From Rusavskia elegans (lineage: Eukaryota > Ascomycota > Lecanoromycetes > Teloschistales > Teloschistaceae), in NCBI GenBank assembly GCA_011316305.1, contig SAUG01000002.1, forward strand, positions 434,001 to 498,000: a stretch of 64,000 nt of DNA, in the 5' to 3' direction. This document shows positions 44,117 through 56,143 of this stretch, one piece after another. The position numbers were made by a program, and so were the translations under genes. Positions within the stretch are counted from its first letter, which is position 1. Every line of letters starts with the position of its first letter. The notes beneath the pieces were generated by a model. It searched no databases, was not told the origin of the DNA, and worked only from the letters and a program-made list of their open reading frames with translations.

Positions 44117-47100
44117 CTACCTCTTCCCCTTCCTCTTCCCCGCCACCATCTTATAATTCTCCGTACTCTTATCCCCACCACCACCGTTTTTCTCCGCCTG
44201 CCCACCCTTCTTCGCAACTTCGCTCCACCCGCCACCACTGCCCTTGCCCTCGTCCTTCGCTAACGATCCACTGCCTCCGCCAAAAGCGCTGTTGTTGTTG
44301 GCGGCCGGGTCTGGGATGATGCCCTTGTCAGCCATCTTGCGGCGGCGAATGAATTCTTCGGCGAAGCGGCGGCCATCGAGGGTTGGGGAGGAGGAGTAGA
44401 TGCTGTCGGAGATGATGTCGGGTTCCGGAGGGAGGAATAGGAGTTGGGTGGCGAAATCGTCCACTGTAGTGGATTTACGTTAGTATGGCCAAAACAGATG
44501 GGATCGTGGGGCGGGGTTTATAAAGATCCAGTTTGAGAGATGCTCCGTATGGTTGGCTCGCAGAGGCTACGAGCCATGGAGTCTTACGAACCCAGAAAAA
44601 GAGTGACATACCGGTTATACCAGAGTTCAGGCTATTTCTCAAAGCCGATTTTATCCATCGCTGCAGATCTTCGTTGGCGGCATGCTTGTCAACCGTCTTG
44701 CCGGTGGCTTTGGCCTTCATCGGAGCTGCTTGCTGAGTACTACTGGCACTCACTGCTCTCGCAGGGGCTGGCGCAGCAGGGCCCGTCGGGGTCTTAACTT
44801 TACCCCCGGCTCCAACGGTGGTCCATGCCTGGTTAGTTTGTGCCTGAGTGGCAATGCTGGCCAAAGGTGCCTTCCCTGCCAGATCGGCATAACGTTTCCC
44901 TCCTGCTGAAGCCGCTGCAGTCGTAGCACTGTTGGCAGCATTTGATGCCGCAGCAGAAGCAGCAGCACGGTTCTTCCGTGCTTCTTCTTCTTTCTGGATT
45001 TGAGCAAGCGTCTTCTTTGCGACCGTGACTGGAGTCGCGATTGTGGGCTTGCTAGGATTGGGTTTAGCCCATGCAGACGACCCAGGAACAGCTGGAGAGA
45101 TGCTGTTGGCCCAATTGGCAGAAGAAGGCAACCCCGGAGCTGGCGCTACCTGTTGCTGTTGCTGCTGCTGGTTGAGACGCTCCTGCTCCGCAAGTTGTCT
45201 TCGTGCGGCCAGAGCCATCTCCTCTTGCTGCGCGGCTTTGCGAGCTTCAATGGCCTGGATTTCTTTCAACGAGGGTCCCTTTGCGCTCTCGTTGGTTTCC
45301 TTGGCCCATGGGGCAGTCGTCGCGCTCGGCGTCTCCTGGGAAGGGGTATGAGTGTCAGACCTGGACTCAGCGTTCAGAGCATCAGCGACGTTCTGTCTAT
45401 TTCTCTGCGCAGCTGGTGCCGGCAGCGGTGAGCTGGATTGGGGCGGTGGGAATGGCTGAGGCAGGCCCGTTTCAACTCTGGCCCATGGTGACTGTGGTTG
45501 GACCGCTGGTGATTCCTTGACAGCTTTCTGTACCTGCTCGGAGAGTGATAGGGGTTCACGGGGCTTTTGAGAAAGGGGCTCGGGTTGATGTTTAGACCCG
45601 TCATCATCTTGCACCTGCTGTCGATCATGATGCTGGCCATCAGGCATCCGCTGTGCAGATCCGACAGTAGCCACAGGCTGTTGCGATGGAGGCTGGTCGT
45701 CCATCTGGGACCGTAGGTACTTGAACTGCTCAAGTCGCTCAGCAGTCTGCTGAGGCTCATCGGGACCTTGTGGGAGCATGCCGTATGGCTCTTGCTCGCG
45801 CTGCAATCGTTGGCGTTCAAGCAGCATATGCTGCACCTGGCGCTGATGCAAAGACTCATCCTGGTATCCTGTAGCGAACGATGGTCCTCCGTAGTTTCCC
45901 AACGCTGGCGGACGCTGCGCATTGATTCTTTCCATCAAACCTTGCAGATCATCCTCACGAAGCGGAGGCAGATGCTCAGAGCTGCTCCCTAAACCCCCAA
46001 CGTTTCCAAGGTTTGGGGCAGCACTTCGGCCCGAATCGAAGAAACTCGGCATTGTATTCGGCGGCTGGATGGGTACTTGAGCAGGCGATGGTTGATACCC
46101 AGTTGGAGAGGTGATGCTGCCGTAGCTTGGCTGGCTCTGTAGACTGTGGGCGCTGGAGTTATGATGAAGCTGTTGGGAATGCATGCCATGGGGACCTCCT
46201 TGAACGTGCTGCATCTGTTGTTTGATCATGACTTGCTGCTGAGCCAGATGCTCTTTCTGGCGAGCCATCAAGTATTGCTCCTCCTGTTTCCGTCTCTCTA
46301 AAGCGTTTTGTTGTTCAGCCGTAAGAGTGGTCCCAAAGCTTGGAAAGCTTCCAGCAAACGGTGGTTGTGCCGAACTTGCCGGCGTAGCTGCCGTCGCCGT
46401 AGTACCGGAGACTTGAGCAGTGGTACTGGCCATCGCGGTTGAGTTTCCATGGGGTATTCCAATCTGCGGCACCAGGAAAGGCTCTCGAGAATTGCCAATA
46501 CGACGAATCAACTGGGCCAGAGGTTCGTAGTCGGTATCTTCGAGCTTCTTTACTTGCAGTTCGGGGGAGAAGAACCCGGCTTTGTACCAGTCATGCATCT
46601 CTAGACCAGACCAAGGCCCCTGGGTAGTACCTTGCGGGTCTCGGTAGATCCAACGCATGCGATCTGGCATCACCATCTGACGATGCTGAATTTGTTCTTG
46701 ATCCTGTGGTTTGGAGAAATATGAGCTGTTCGATGCAGTGGCTAAAGACGGTGTACCGGCGAGTGCGGAGGAGAAGGGTGTCTGAGCAGCTTGAGTGGCC
46801 TGTCCAGGGGCTGATGGACCCGTATCGCTCGCAAACGGGGAGGAGACATTATGAGCATTACGATTACTGATATCCATATTCCCCAAGAGATCGTCCAACG
46901 TACCGCGGCCTGGCCTAGAGTAGCCGGCAGTTGCACCAAACGCGTGGTTGTTGTTCCCAAGTCCTCTCGATGGGCCATCATTCACGTCGTGGAAGGACTG
47001 TTCGCCCCTCATCTGCTCTTGCATTGCGGTTGGGAAAAGAGAACCCATCTTACTGCCTCGTCCAATGGCCCCAACGTTACCAGATCCGCCAAAGAAGCTA

Positions 47101-49144
47101 GAACCTGCAGCTTGACCATGTATTGGAGAAGCCAGGTCATCAGGTCCTCCAAAGCCAGTGTCGCCGAATGCAGCAGATGCGCTAGGCATAGTTCTGGTTG
47201 GAGTGCCAACAGCACCAGGAGCAGCGGACCAGGTATTCAAGCCTCCTAAACCAGCCAAGCCGCCCAGAGAACCCAGATTCGGAAATCCTCTGGAAGCCCC
47301 AGCGCTTGATGTCCGACTTCGATCGCTCGCTGTACCGTCGAGTTGCGATGCATGAACCCGCGAAGGTTGTCCGAAACCTGCTGCAGCGGGCATATGCGAG
47401 CCACGATACTCGGAATCCCCCACGTCCAGATCATCAGGTATGGCCCTCTCGCCCTCAGGACTCTGATATGGATTGGTATTTGTTGGACTCATTGGCTCGT
47501 TCATCGGAAGACCTTGGATACCCTGCGTATGCCGTGGCTGTGGATGAGAGGCATCTCGGCGTTGCATCATCTCACGGAATGAAGGCATCGCCGAAGGTGC
47601 TCCAAAAGATGAGAAGCCTATATCATCTCGTTGGACAGGTTGTTGAGTGTCGAATCGCGAAGGCGGCTGAGGAGGTGGGCTAGCATCGTCACCTCCCAGC
47701 GCTGCACTGCCTGCTTGGTATGGCTCATCGCTGGGCCGGGCTTGACTTGTCGTCTGTGTTGAGCGTGGCAAGTCCCAACCAGTGGCTGCTGGCTCATTCG
47801 AAGATTCAGCTAGTCGTTCTAGGCTGTTGATAGATGCCTTCTCTTTGATCTTGGCACTCATGTCTTCGGAGCTCTCAGCATTCATAAGCCCTTTGAATCG
47901 ACTCTCACCACGCACGCTAGCGTATGTAGATTTCCTTTCGCCTGGCGTTGGTGGTTGATTGGCTGATCCACCCAGCGAGAAATTCCCGAACGTCCCCATC
48001 GGCGAAAATCCAGCGGACTGAGGGGCAACAGACCAAGGAGAGGAGGTCCCGTTCACAGAAGATCCAATGGGACCAGTTGCAGTCCGCTTCAGGCCGCCGA
48101 AGGGGCTGTTGCCTTCTACCGACTTCTCGTCACTCTTTTCATCCAGCGCAGAGCCGAAAGGATTATCTTTGAAGTCTGTCCTTCGCCGAAGGAGAGAAGG
48201 CGGAGGCGTGGCAACGTTATCCTCTTTGCCAAACCTGCTTCCGAGAGTCGGGGAGGTAACCTGGTTCTGCAGAAACTCCGTCGATTCTCTACGCCTGTTC
48301 CCAGGACGAGTGGTAGGAGAGGATGTGCTGTAGGCATTCAAGTTTTGAGCATGCGTTATAGAGGTCCTCCGACCGGATACTGAAGAATTCGGTGTTGCGT
48401 CCTTCGCGACTCCTTGCGTAGGCGCCTTAATGAGCGAATTGATGGAGCCTGAGAACGCCTGGGGGTCAAATTAGCATCGTAAGAATTTCACAAAAAACAA
48501 GCCATAGCAGACCTCTTTCTCTTGCTCAGTCATATCACTCAGGGCAAGTGGTTGCACTTTACCCTCGTGGTCCCAGCACATTTCGGGTCCAGCTGAACCT
48601 TCTTTAAGCTCATCTTTCCTGGACCAGCCGCCGTTGGTTATTCCATTCGCCGAGGATGGGAGCCAGCCGTCTACATAGAGATCGCTGACTTGCGTACTTG
48701 CGGGATTTTCTCTCTGCGCGCGAAACAGATCCAGCAGCTGGTCTTTGGAATATCGAGTCTCCGACGGTGCCCCTCGAGTGTAGCTGGTTTGGTAGCTGGA
48801 ATTCATATGGGGTGGAACATAAACACCAGCGTTTTGATTGGCAGCAGAGGTATTGCTTTGCGAAGTCTCACGCTGATGTGAGAGATTGGTTGCGAGGGAA
48901 GGGCGTCGGAACGTCGTCGTGGTACCATTTGCACGGGCTCTTGACCTAGGCACCAGATTCAGCAGGAGCACAATTACAGTCAACATGTCTAATTTAGGCG
49001 TAGAGGGGCACGCAAACTGCCCGCTTGCCTGACGGACTCTTACCAATCTCCGCTGCTATCTCCCCGGGCACGCGAGCTTGAGTGGTCGATGTTCGCATTT
49101 CCAGCAGCCGCAGACGCAAAGCTAGACGTGAATGGGGATGGCAT
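44117..49144 (-). CDS. GYF-domain protein (Smy2/GIGYF type)
   Basis: Four exons (49144-49044, 48945-48513, 48458-44612, 44463-44117) close to 1575 aa. An N-terminal YSKDQLLDLFRAQRE motif precedes a helical EQEKE segment. At about residue 780 lies a GYF domain: RWIYRDPQGTTQGPWSGLEM followed by WYKAGFFSPELQVKK. This has the G-P-(F/W)-x(4)-M-x(2)-W-x(3)-G-(F/Y)-F core that binds Pro-rich peptides. The rest is disordered, Gln/Pro/Ser/Gly-rich, with a glutamine run near residue 1270 and a helical Glu/Arg/Gln segment before it. The C-terminus (RWIKSALRNSLN; VDDFATQLLFLPPEP) is conserved in character. Relatives act in mRNA decay, translational repression or vesicle traffic. Some frames on the plus strand inside this gene are long but are shadows. 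Confidence 0.9.
45150..45172 (-). repeat. Trinucleotide run encoding poly-glutamine
   Basis: A CTG/TTG (minus-strand CAG/CAA) run encodes about eight consecutive glutamines in the GYF protein. Mixed CAG/CAA codons suggest a moderately stable tract. Confidence 0.85.
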
Positions 49145-49824
49145 GGCTGCAGATCGCTGGAGAGGTTGAAAGTTCAGGGAGCGGAAGTCGGTTGGATGGA
49201 ATCTTCAAAATTCCTTGTGGGAGCTCCAAAAAGAGGTTGGGATGTAGGGACGCCCACACGAGTTTGCCAATGGTGAACGGAGGCTGGCTCCAGTCCTGAA
49301 AGTTTCAAGGGTAAGAATAAAGCTGTAGACGAACGTGATTGGAAGGCAGGCGTGTTATGTGACTGGAGGAGTCGAAAGTCACACGAATGGCACGAGTTTC
49401 GTGACGCTGGAAACGAGAAACACTAAATTAGCCTCTGTACCTGAATATACGCGCACGTGCTCATGATGCCGTACATTTGAGTCTGACGGCTCGAAGGACT
49501 TCAAGTCGCAAAACGGTGATGATGGTGCACAACATCATTGATACTCAAATGGCTACTAGACGTCAGCGAATATGGCTATTCTGTATCGTTGAGAAACGAT
49601 CTCCTCTCCTAGTACGACATATTGAGGTCTCCTTTCTTCCCACGTCATCCCCTTCCAGTTTCTTGGCTAATACCTTATCTTATCTGCATCAAAAATACCA
49701 ATCAAAGTTGACGAACTGGGTTCCACGATTTGTTCTCTTGGGTTCAGTTTATTGCAGTCCAACCCACACAGCGATCATCTCCCACTCAATATCAGAGGTC
49801 TGGAGCACAGGTTTGGTCTCTTCG
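49145..49824. other. Divergent intergenic region
   Basis: Separates the GYF (minus) and acetyltransferase (plus) genes. The plus frame is open upstream of 49825 but reads without coding character. No separate gene is supported. Confidence 0.5.
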
Positions 49825-50529
49825 ATGCTTCTTGCACAAGACCGCCCTTATCAAATTCGGACGGCTGCTTTGTCCGAGGTACTCGTCCTTGCTACTTTCC
49901 TCCACCTCTTTGATGAATCGGTTGTCTGGCTCACGTCCCGGGGTCTTTCGTCCCAGTGGGGGTCCAAACCTTTGAAGAACGATCCTGCGCATATCAAGAA
50001 GGTCGAGAAAATCATCGAGGTTGGTCTGCGTATTCCTACTCCATGACGTTCAAATGCTGTCTAGTCCAACTCGTTTCGTTCTTGCGTGCCTTCTCCAGAG
50101 CCTAAGCGTTGTACTTGATAGCAATGTACAGCCCTTCTCGCAACCCCGGTAAAGACCGAGGTCTCCAGCTCTGGGCCGGCCATTCTCGGCATCTGCCTCT
50201 TCTCATCATCCCATCGTTCACATCCCGAAGTCATCCCGCCGGCATCTGAACCAGAGTTCTACATCCAACTCCTACTTACATCTCGCTCCAGCCCTTCAGC
50301 CAAGGGCCTTGGGTCAGCATTTGTAACAGAAGTCGATAGGATTGCTCGGGAAACAGGCATCGGACTAATCAGGCTGGATTGCTACGCAGGCGGTGAGAAT
50401 GGGGAAGAGGGGTTGGTGAGGGTTTATGAGAGGATGGGGTTCCAGAAGGCAGGCGGGCTGCTGAATTATTATGAAAGCGGATGGCTGGGGCAGGTAATGG
50501 AAAGAAGAGTGGACGTTAGGCGTGGCTGA
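49825..50529 (+). CDS. GNAT-family N-acetyltransferase
   Basis: Exons 49825-50019 and 50122-50529 (102-nt intron, phase 0, GTTGGT donor) encode 200 aa. The N-terminal exon reads MLLAQDRPYQIRTAALSE, then LFDESVVWLTSRGLSSQWG, the typical start of this fungal/actinobacterial GNAT subfamily. Exon 2 has the central beta strands (GPAILGICLF), then EPEFYIQLLLTSR, the acetyl-CoA loop SAKGLGSAFV, and LIRLDCYAGGENG followed by VYERMGFQKAG. The leading R/Q of the usual R/Q-x-x-G-x-G/A loop is Ser here. The substrate is unknown; relatives acetylate small amines or antibiotics. The donor choice is the least certain point. Confidence 0.8.
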
Positions 50530-51165
50530 AACGACGAAAGTTGCCCCTTGGTGGCAGTGAGCCCAAGCGGAGCAGTAGATCTGGGTTGTCAATGGTGGTA
50601 TTGAACGTGCTCTCTATCGGGGTCTGGGGTTGCGACAAGTTAAAGGGCTGTCGTTGTCTCAAGCCTTTCTTCTGTAGTAGCGGACGGCAGTGGCTTGCAG
50701 AGACGAAGGTGGACCACCTGCAAAGCAATTCGATATTGGCGCACAATACTCCCAACGAGCACCATTCACCGCGATTTACTACAATATTATCTGCTTCTCA
50801 GGGTTGTATAATACTTCCACCTATCTGTGGAAACAAAAGGTTCTGCTCCAGTGCATATCAATGTATCGATGCAAGAACAGTCAGTCAAGAAAAGAGGATT
50901 GATTGGGCCAACTCTTGATTACACCGAGGACCTCTAGCGAGCCCCCAACCATCATAAGCTTTTCCAACCCATCACACTACCAGGATCTCGATGCTGATGA
51001 CACCAAAAGTCCTCGCTACACGCTACACGCAAAGCCGACCGGGCCGGAAGGCCTTTGGTTCGGACTGTTTCCCCGCATTCAAGTTCAGATCGTCATTATT
51101 GCTCGAGAAAATATTCCGGCAGTCTCTTCTGAACTTCAGCCATCTTTAGCTACACTACCCTCAGT
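50530..51165. other. Intergenic stretch, no gene seen
   Basis: Presumed promoter and leader of the transporter gene. No coding region is supported. Confidence 0.5.
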
Positions 51166-52895
51166 ATGGCTTCCTACGATAACGACAAGGTGCGCAACGA
51201 CTCCCCTAGCGACGACGCCATGAGAGACTCCCATATGGGTATCGGCCGCTATCTAGCCACCCGTCTCCCTACTCTGAAGCCGCCCATGGCCAGAGCTCCG
51301 AATCCGTTCACCCTCTTGGCGACGCTGAATCTCCAGCAATGGCTCTTCTTCCTTGTTGCCTTCTTCGCCTGGTCCTGGGATGCCTTCGACTTCTTCACCG
51401 TTTCTCTGACTGTGTCCGAGTTAGGCGAGGAGTTCGACAAGTCTACTTCGCAAATAACCTGGGGCATAACTTTGGTGCTGATGTTCCGATCCGTTGGAGC
51501 CATCATCTTCGGTACTATCGCCCCAGACATACGTGAGCTATTGGCCCCCCCTGATAACGTCCTGTAGGTATTGCTGCCGACCGCTACGGACGGAAGTGGC
51601 CTTTTGTTGTGAACAACATCTTGTTCATCGTCCTCGAACTCGGCACCGGCTTCTGTAATACATACAGTCAGTTCCTAGCCTGTAGAGCGCTCTTTGGCGT
51701 CGCAATGGGGGGACTATACGGTAACGCGGCCGCGACAGCCCTAGAGGATTGTCCAGAACAAGCGAGGTATGTTGGAGCGTGGTTCCTCCGTACGAAGCAA
51801 AGACTGATTGGTCCATAGAGGTATCCTTTCTGGAATGCTGCAACAAGGATATGCATTTGGTTATCTCCTGGCAACAGTCTTCGCACGCGCCCTTGTTGGT
51901 ACAACTTCGCACGGCTGGCGACCGCTGTTTTGGTTCGGTGCCTGTCCTCCGGTTCTCATCATCATCTTCCGTCTGTGCCTTCCAGAGACGAAGTCATACC
52001 TTGAACGAGATGCGGCGAGGAAAGCGAACGGCAATGTAGCCGGTACTTTCGTTGCAGAAGGCAGAGTCGCCTTGAACAAGCACTGGCTATTGCTTACCTA
52101 TCTCGTTCTGCTCATGGCAGGTTTCAATTTCATGGTACAAACCTCGTGTGGGCCATCTCTTGCACAGCAATATCTGATTCTTTCTAGTCACACGGCTCGC
52201 AGGATCTATATCCGCAGATGCTGGAAAACCAATTCAACTTTTCGCACAATGCCGTCACAGTCACACAAGTCGTTGCGAATCTAGGTGCAATGACTGGCGG
52301 TACTGTCATCGGCTATTGTAAGCTGAATTGTGCGTTCCTCGAGGGGCTAGTGCTGACACCTCGTCTAGCATCTCAAATTTTTGGTCGCCGATTTTCGATC
52401 ATCGTCATGTGCATTATCGGTGGTATTCTTCTCTACCCCTATGGCTTCACGCCCAACAAACGCATCATTGCGGCTGCCTTCTTTGAACAATTTTGCGTTC
52501 AAGGAGCTTGGGGTGTGATCCCTATCCACCTTATGGAGCTGTCTCCTGGATCCTTCCGAACCTTTGTCGTTGGTACCTCTTATCAACTTGGAAACCTTGC
52601 CTCTTCAGCATCCTCGACTATCGAGTCTACCATTGGCGAACGATTTCCACTCCCTCCAAAGGGTAAGACGAAAAGATACCAGTACGGCAAAGTCATCGCA
52701 ATCTTCATGGCTTGCGTATATGTATACGTGATCGTTCTGACCTTCTTTGGGCCAGAACATAGAGGAAGAAATTTTGATGTTGCTCATGATGAGGATCTGA
52801 GCGATGCTACTGGTCATCGTGGACTGACCGGAAGCCAGAGACATGGAAAGGCGAATCGAAATTCGAGTGACGCGGAAGGTAATCAGAAAGTATAA
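51166..52895 (+). CDS. Jen1-type monocarboxylate (lactate/pyruvate) MFS permease
   Basis: Five exons (51166-51511, 51568-51766, 51819-52134, 52188-52317, 52369-52895; introns 51-56 nt) close to 505 aa with about 12 membrane helices. The MFS motif-A loop reads GIAADRYGRKW. The helix-4/5 region GILSGMLQQGYAFGYLLA and the helix-7 motif SHGSQDLYPQML (residues ~288-299) match the Jen1 signature H-x-S/T-Q-D-x-x-x-T. The final T position is Q in this protein. The N-terminal ~60 and C-terminal ~60 residues are cytosolic and hydrophilic. It is expected to import lactate, pyruvate or similar acids with protons at the plasma membrane, usually under glucose repression. The motif-A loop fixes the first intron unambiguously. 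Confidence 0.9.
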
Positions 52896-53923
52896 GCTTG
52901 ACAAGGTTTGCCTTCTCATTATCTTGATCTCAGTCGATCTTCAACTTGTGCATACATATAGATCGATCACAATGGTTGTCAAGGAAATCGCGAGAGTCGT
53001 GTATTCCATTCTCTTTACCCTACATTATATCCGCTTTTTCCCATAGTGGGCGGGTCTCTAAATGGCAGCTACACTTCGTCTTGTTATGGTAAGGAATCCA
53101 TCTGTAGCGTCAGCCGAGGTATCAATCACTCTACTTAGCGGCTTGAGGGAGAGCTACTAAAATGCCGAACGAACTATGTCCAAGGTTTATAAGATGCACG
53201 TCTCTGCAACCCCCTGCCTTCGTTCAATCGTTGCTCTGCCAAGTCTGTGTGAAAACCTTTCAGAACCTAGAATGAAGCCGAAGCTGTGCCGGCGCTAACG
53301 ACATTTCTGGACGTTGTTCGACGATTATGCTGAGGATGCTGAAAGATGTGGATGACTATACATCCACCCTTGTACCGAGGTACAATGTCCGGTCGATTCA
53401 TGGAGCAACAGCATGTCTGGCGAAATCTATACCCAAGAAATTCATACTGTTGCTGTTATACTGGTTATGCAATGTGTCTATTATATCTTCTGACAACTAC
53501 TACCGACTGGCTGCTTACAACTGTGAGTAATGGTCCTTCTGGATCTCATCTGTCTCGTGGCTAGCAAAAGCGAACTCCACGATCTCCATGCCCGACAATG
53601 TTTTCACCCCTCTGCAAGTTATCATTCCACGTTATTGATGAGGGGTACTCTATCCTCTTTGTTGTTCTCTGTGACGAGCATGCCAGCATCGTCGCACACT
53701 GCCTCGTCACACACTTGACCGGCAGCCCCCATAATCTTCACAACACTTTAACGAAAGCCATGGATATAAAATCGCACCAACCATGCTCTCAATATCATCT
53801 TCGTAAAACACCACTCAAAATATCGCCCAGAAGTATTTCATCTTGCCTACCCAATCTCAACCAGACATTCCTCCCTTCACACTCATCGAACCACAAGCCC
53901 TTCTTACACAACAAGCATCCATC
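52896..53923. other. Intergenic stretch, no gene seen
   Basis: About 1 kb without supported coding sequence. Confidence 0.5.
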
Positions 53924-54415
53924 ATGTCCGACCAATACGACAACCTCAAACGGCACCTCTCCAAGCTCGAACGTATCGTCAACGAACTCCAAGAAATCTT
54001 CCCACACGCCGACGACTGGGAACTGGATAATTTCGAAAAATTCGCCTACTCGGTTCACGAAAGCGGCACGGCAACAGGACATAGAGGGCGTCGTGTTGCT
54101 GGCCGGGTGGACGCTATCATTCGGGATATGGAGAATGTCAATCGCGGTGGTGCGGATGGTGTGGATGTTTTGAGGGACTTTTTACTCTGTCAGCGACGAG
54201 CGAGCTGTGAGGAGGATATTAAGGGGCTTCAGGTAAGTGGGTCGGGGAGATGCTTGAGTTGGGAAGGGGCTGAGCTTACGAAATCGTAGGATGAACGTGA
54301 TGCTATTATCGAAGAACAAAAGACGAGAAAATCGGCGAAGGAAGGAAAGGGGCTGCAAAACTCACATACCAACGACAAATCAGAAAAAGATTCTAAGAAT
54401 CAGGAACTTCTGTGA
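53924..54415 (+). CDS. Small acidic/basic helical protein, hypothetical
   Basis: Exons 53924-54232 and 54290-54415 (57-nt GTAAGT...TAG intron, phase 0) encode 144 aa. The first exon is helical (MSDQYDNLKRHLSKLERIV; NELQEIFPHADDWELDNFEK). The second is a Lys/Glu/Ser-rich charged tail (DERDAIIEEQKTRKSAK). No signal peptide or membrane segment. It has the size and two-exon layout of the paralog cluster at 16-25 kb, but I cannot find the I-R-S-K-T-F motif, so I do not assign it there. Confidence 0.6.
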
Positions 54416-54539
54416 TGGGAGCAAGGTACATGCGCACCTCCTTCATGGTCCGAACAACCAACCACCAGATTAACAACGGGTCGAAAAACACAGTAGCTCA
54501 ACACCTTACCCCCTACCCCTTTCCCTCCACATCCACTCC

Positions 54540-54829
54540 ATCCACTCTATCCGCACCCATACCGCTCTCTCCAACCCCCCCTTCCAACTCCCCTTCTCCC
54601 CCAGCGAAACGCAATACCACGTCCTCAACTCCCTTTCCCATTCCCGCGAAGCGGAAATCCACGTCGCGTATCCCGTCAACACAGCCGACGTGTCGTGGAC
54701 GCCTAGAAGCGCTGTCGTGCGTATAAGGACGATAGGTGGAGATATTGAGGTTGGAAGAGTTTGTGAGTTGGTGATGGAGTGGGTGGAGGATAGGGCTTAT
54801 GCGTGGGAGGAGGATGGTGGTTGTTGAAG
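54540..54829 (+). CDS. Possible coding exon, incomplete
   Basis: A plus-strand frame ending at TGA 54827-54829 reads like a protein: FSPSETQYHVLNSLSHSREA, then IHVAYPVNTADVSWTP, and VCELVMEWVEDRAYAWEEDG. No ATG or clear splice acceptor fixes its start, so it may be the last exon of a gene whose 5' part I could not resolve, or a decayed one. No homology is recognised. Confidence 0.3.
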
Positions 54830-55429
54830 AGGGGTGGGGATGTAGGAAGATGAGTGAGGGGGTGGATGAAGGGTGTGTAATATGATGTGGTTCAGGTTAT
54901 GGAGTTTGGAAAGGTGTACTTGGAAACGTGATTATTGAATATTAGACCGAGCTCAGGGACTTATATTATGACAGGGCGCAATGGTTTTCAATGGAGATTA
55001 GAGGGGAGTCTTGCAAAAGATAATCTATTGCAAGCTGATAACCCATTTTCCCTACCTTAGCTTCTTGTGTCAAAAGTCACTTAGGTTACACTCACAAAGG
55101 TAAAGATACAGTGAAATCCCAGCAGTCTCTAGAACGAAATCATTCATCGCGGTAGAAGCTGTTGTGCGCCCATCACACCGACTTTTCTCTGCCATGACAT
55201 GATATACAAAGCCTGACAGGGCAGAGGGACCCGTGCGTTCCGAAAGCAGTCGGAGAAATTAATACAACCATCCAAACGCCAACTATCACCAAATCCCCAA
55301 ATCCTGACACAACGCACACAAATCCTGATCCTCTAGTTCGGCTAGCCCGTAAAAACCCCCTGTGCTACCCGTAACCGAATGAGCATCTAGTCATCATAGA
55401 ATCTATCCCAAATCTCAGCAATCCACTCT
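54830..55429. other. Intergenic stretch, no gene seen
   Basis: No supported feature; probably 3' flanks of the genes on both sides. Confidence 0.5.
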
Positions 55430-56143
55430 CTACCAACTGGAATGGTTACTGGGAGTATACCCAGACATATCTTCCGGATAACCACCCGGCCCATATGCAC
55501 CGAACGCGTTACCTCCATACCCATGAGGACCTCTTCTAGGTCTCGGATCTCCTCCATACGCCCCCAAACCATGATGATGTCGTCCAGGATGGCCCCCAAA
55601 ACCTCGAGGATGGCGCGGTCGAGGTCGATCGTAGCTAAAGCCGCCCAAAGACGCCGTTTCATACTCGTAGTCATCCCGGTCGACATCGCCGTTCAAAGAA
55701 ACAAGACTCCCATCGAATTCAACGTCGTCGGGGTAGTCGCCCCGGTAGCCATCGTATTCATATTCGTCCGGGTCATACTCTCTCCTACCGCGCAGGCGCC
55801 TTCGACGCTCAAAAAAGGGGGCCAATCTCCCCCGGTCCCTGGGATATCGTGGATGCCGGTGGCGGGCTTCGTGAACGCAGCCAGGTTGATGCGCCCATGG
55901 TTTTCTTATTTGGCCGCAGGGGCAGATAACCTCCTGGTACTGTGGTTGAATCATGCCGCCTTGAAAAGGATACGCGGTCGGAGGGAGAGCGCGGCGTTGC
56001 ATGGCGCCTGGTGTCATCGTTTCGAGCTGGCGGTGTGGCATACCCAGCGCTCTGGCGGCATGCATCCTTTCTTTATCTTCGAGGTGGTATCTTGTGTCCT
56101 TTCCTGCGAAGAGGTCGAAGAAGAACTTTTCGCCAAGAACCAT
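55430..56143 (-). CDS. Gly/Arg/Tyr/Asp-rich low-complexity protein, hypothetical
   Basis: A single minus-strand frame from ATG 56143 encodes 237 aa. The first ~45 residues are helical and ordered-looking (MVLGEKFFFDLFAGKDTRYH; KERMHAARALGMPHRQLE). A Cys/His cluster follows (CPCGQIRKPWAHQPGCVHEA) that could bind a metal. The rest is disordered: Arg-rich (RRRRLRGRREY), then Asp/Tyr-rich (DPDEYEYDGYRGDYPDD), then Gly/Pro/His-rich (GGHPGRHHHGLGAYGG). An upstream in-frame extension meets a stop next to a CAG acceptor-like site, so a 5' exon may exist. RG- and GY-rich stretches suggest RNA binding or condensate behaviour; this is inference. Confidence 0.6.
   Translation of the reverse strand: MVLGEKFFFDLFAGKDTRYHLEDKERMHAARALGMPHRQLETMTPGAMQRRALPPTAYPFQGGMIQPQYQEVICPCGQIRKPWAHQPGCVHEARHRHPRYPRDRGRLAPFFERRRRLRGRREYDPDEYEYDGYRGDYPDDVEFDGSLVSLNGDVDRDDYEYETASLGGFSYDRPRPRHPRGFGGHPGRHHHGLGAYGGDPRPRRGPHGYGGNAFGAYGPGGYPEDMSGYTPSNHSSW

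Noticed and set aside
46851..47249. Long plus-strand open frames inside the GYF gene
   Set aside because: They are shadows caused by biased codons of a low-complexity protein; the minus strand has a recognised GYF domain.
51524..51567. Shorter alternative first intron in the permease gene
   Set aside because: It would be only about 35 nt and would break the MFS motif-A loop; the 56-nt intron restores G-x-x-A-D-R-Y-G-R-K.
13438..52895. Organic-acid metabolism gene cluster
   Set aside because: The dehydrogenase, mitochondrial malate dehydrogenase and permease are 15-40 kb apart with unrelated genes between them; co-location looks accidental.
53924..54415. Possible ninth member of the 16-25 kb cluster
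   Set aside because: Similar size and two exons with a phase-0 intron, but the conserved I-R-S-K-T-F motif and W-helix are absent.
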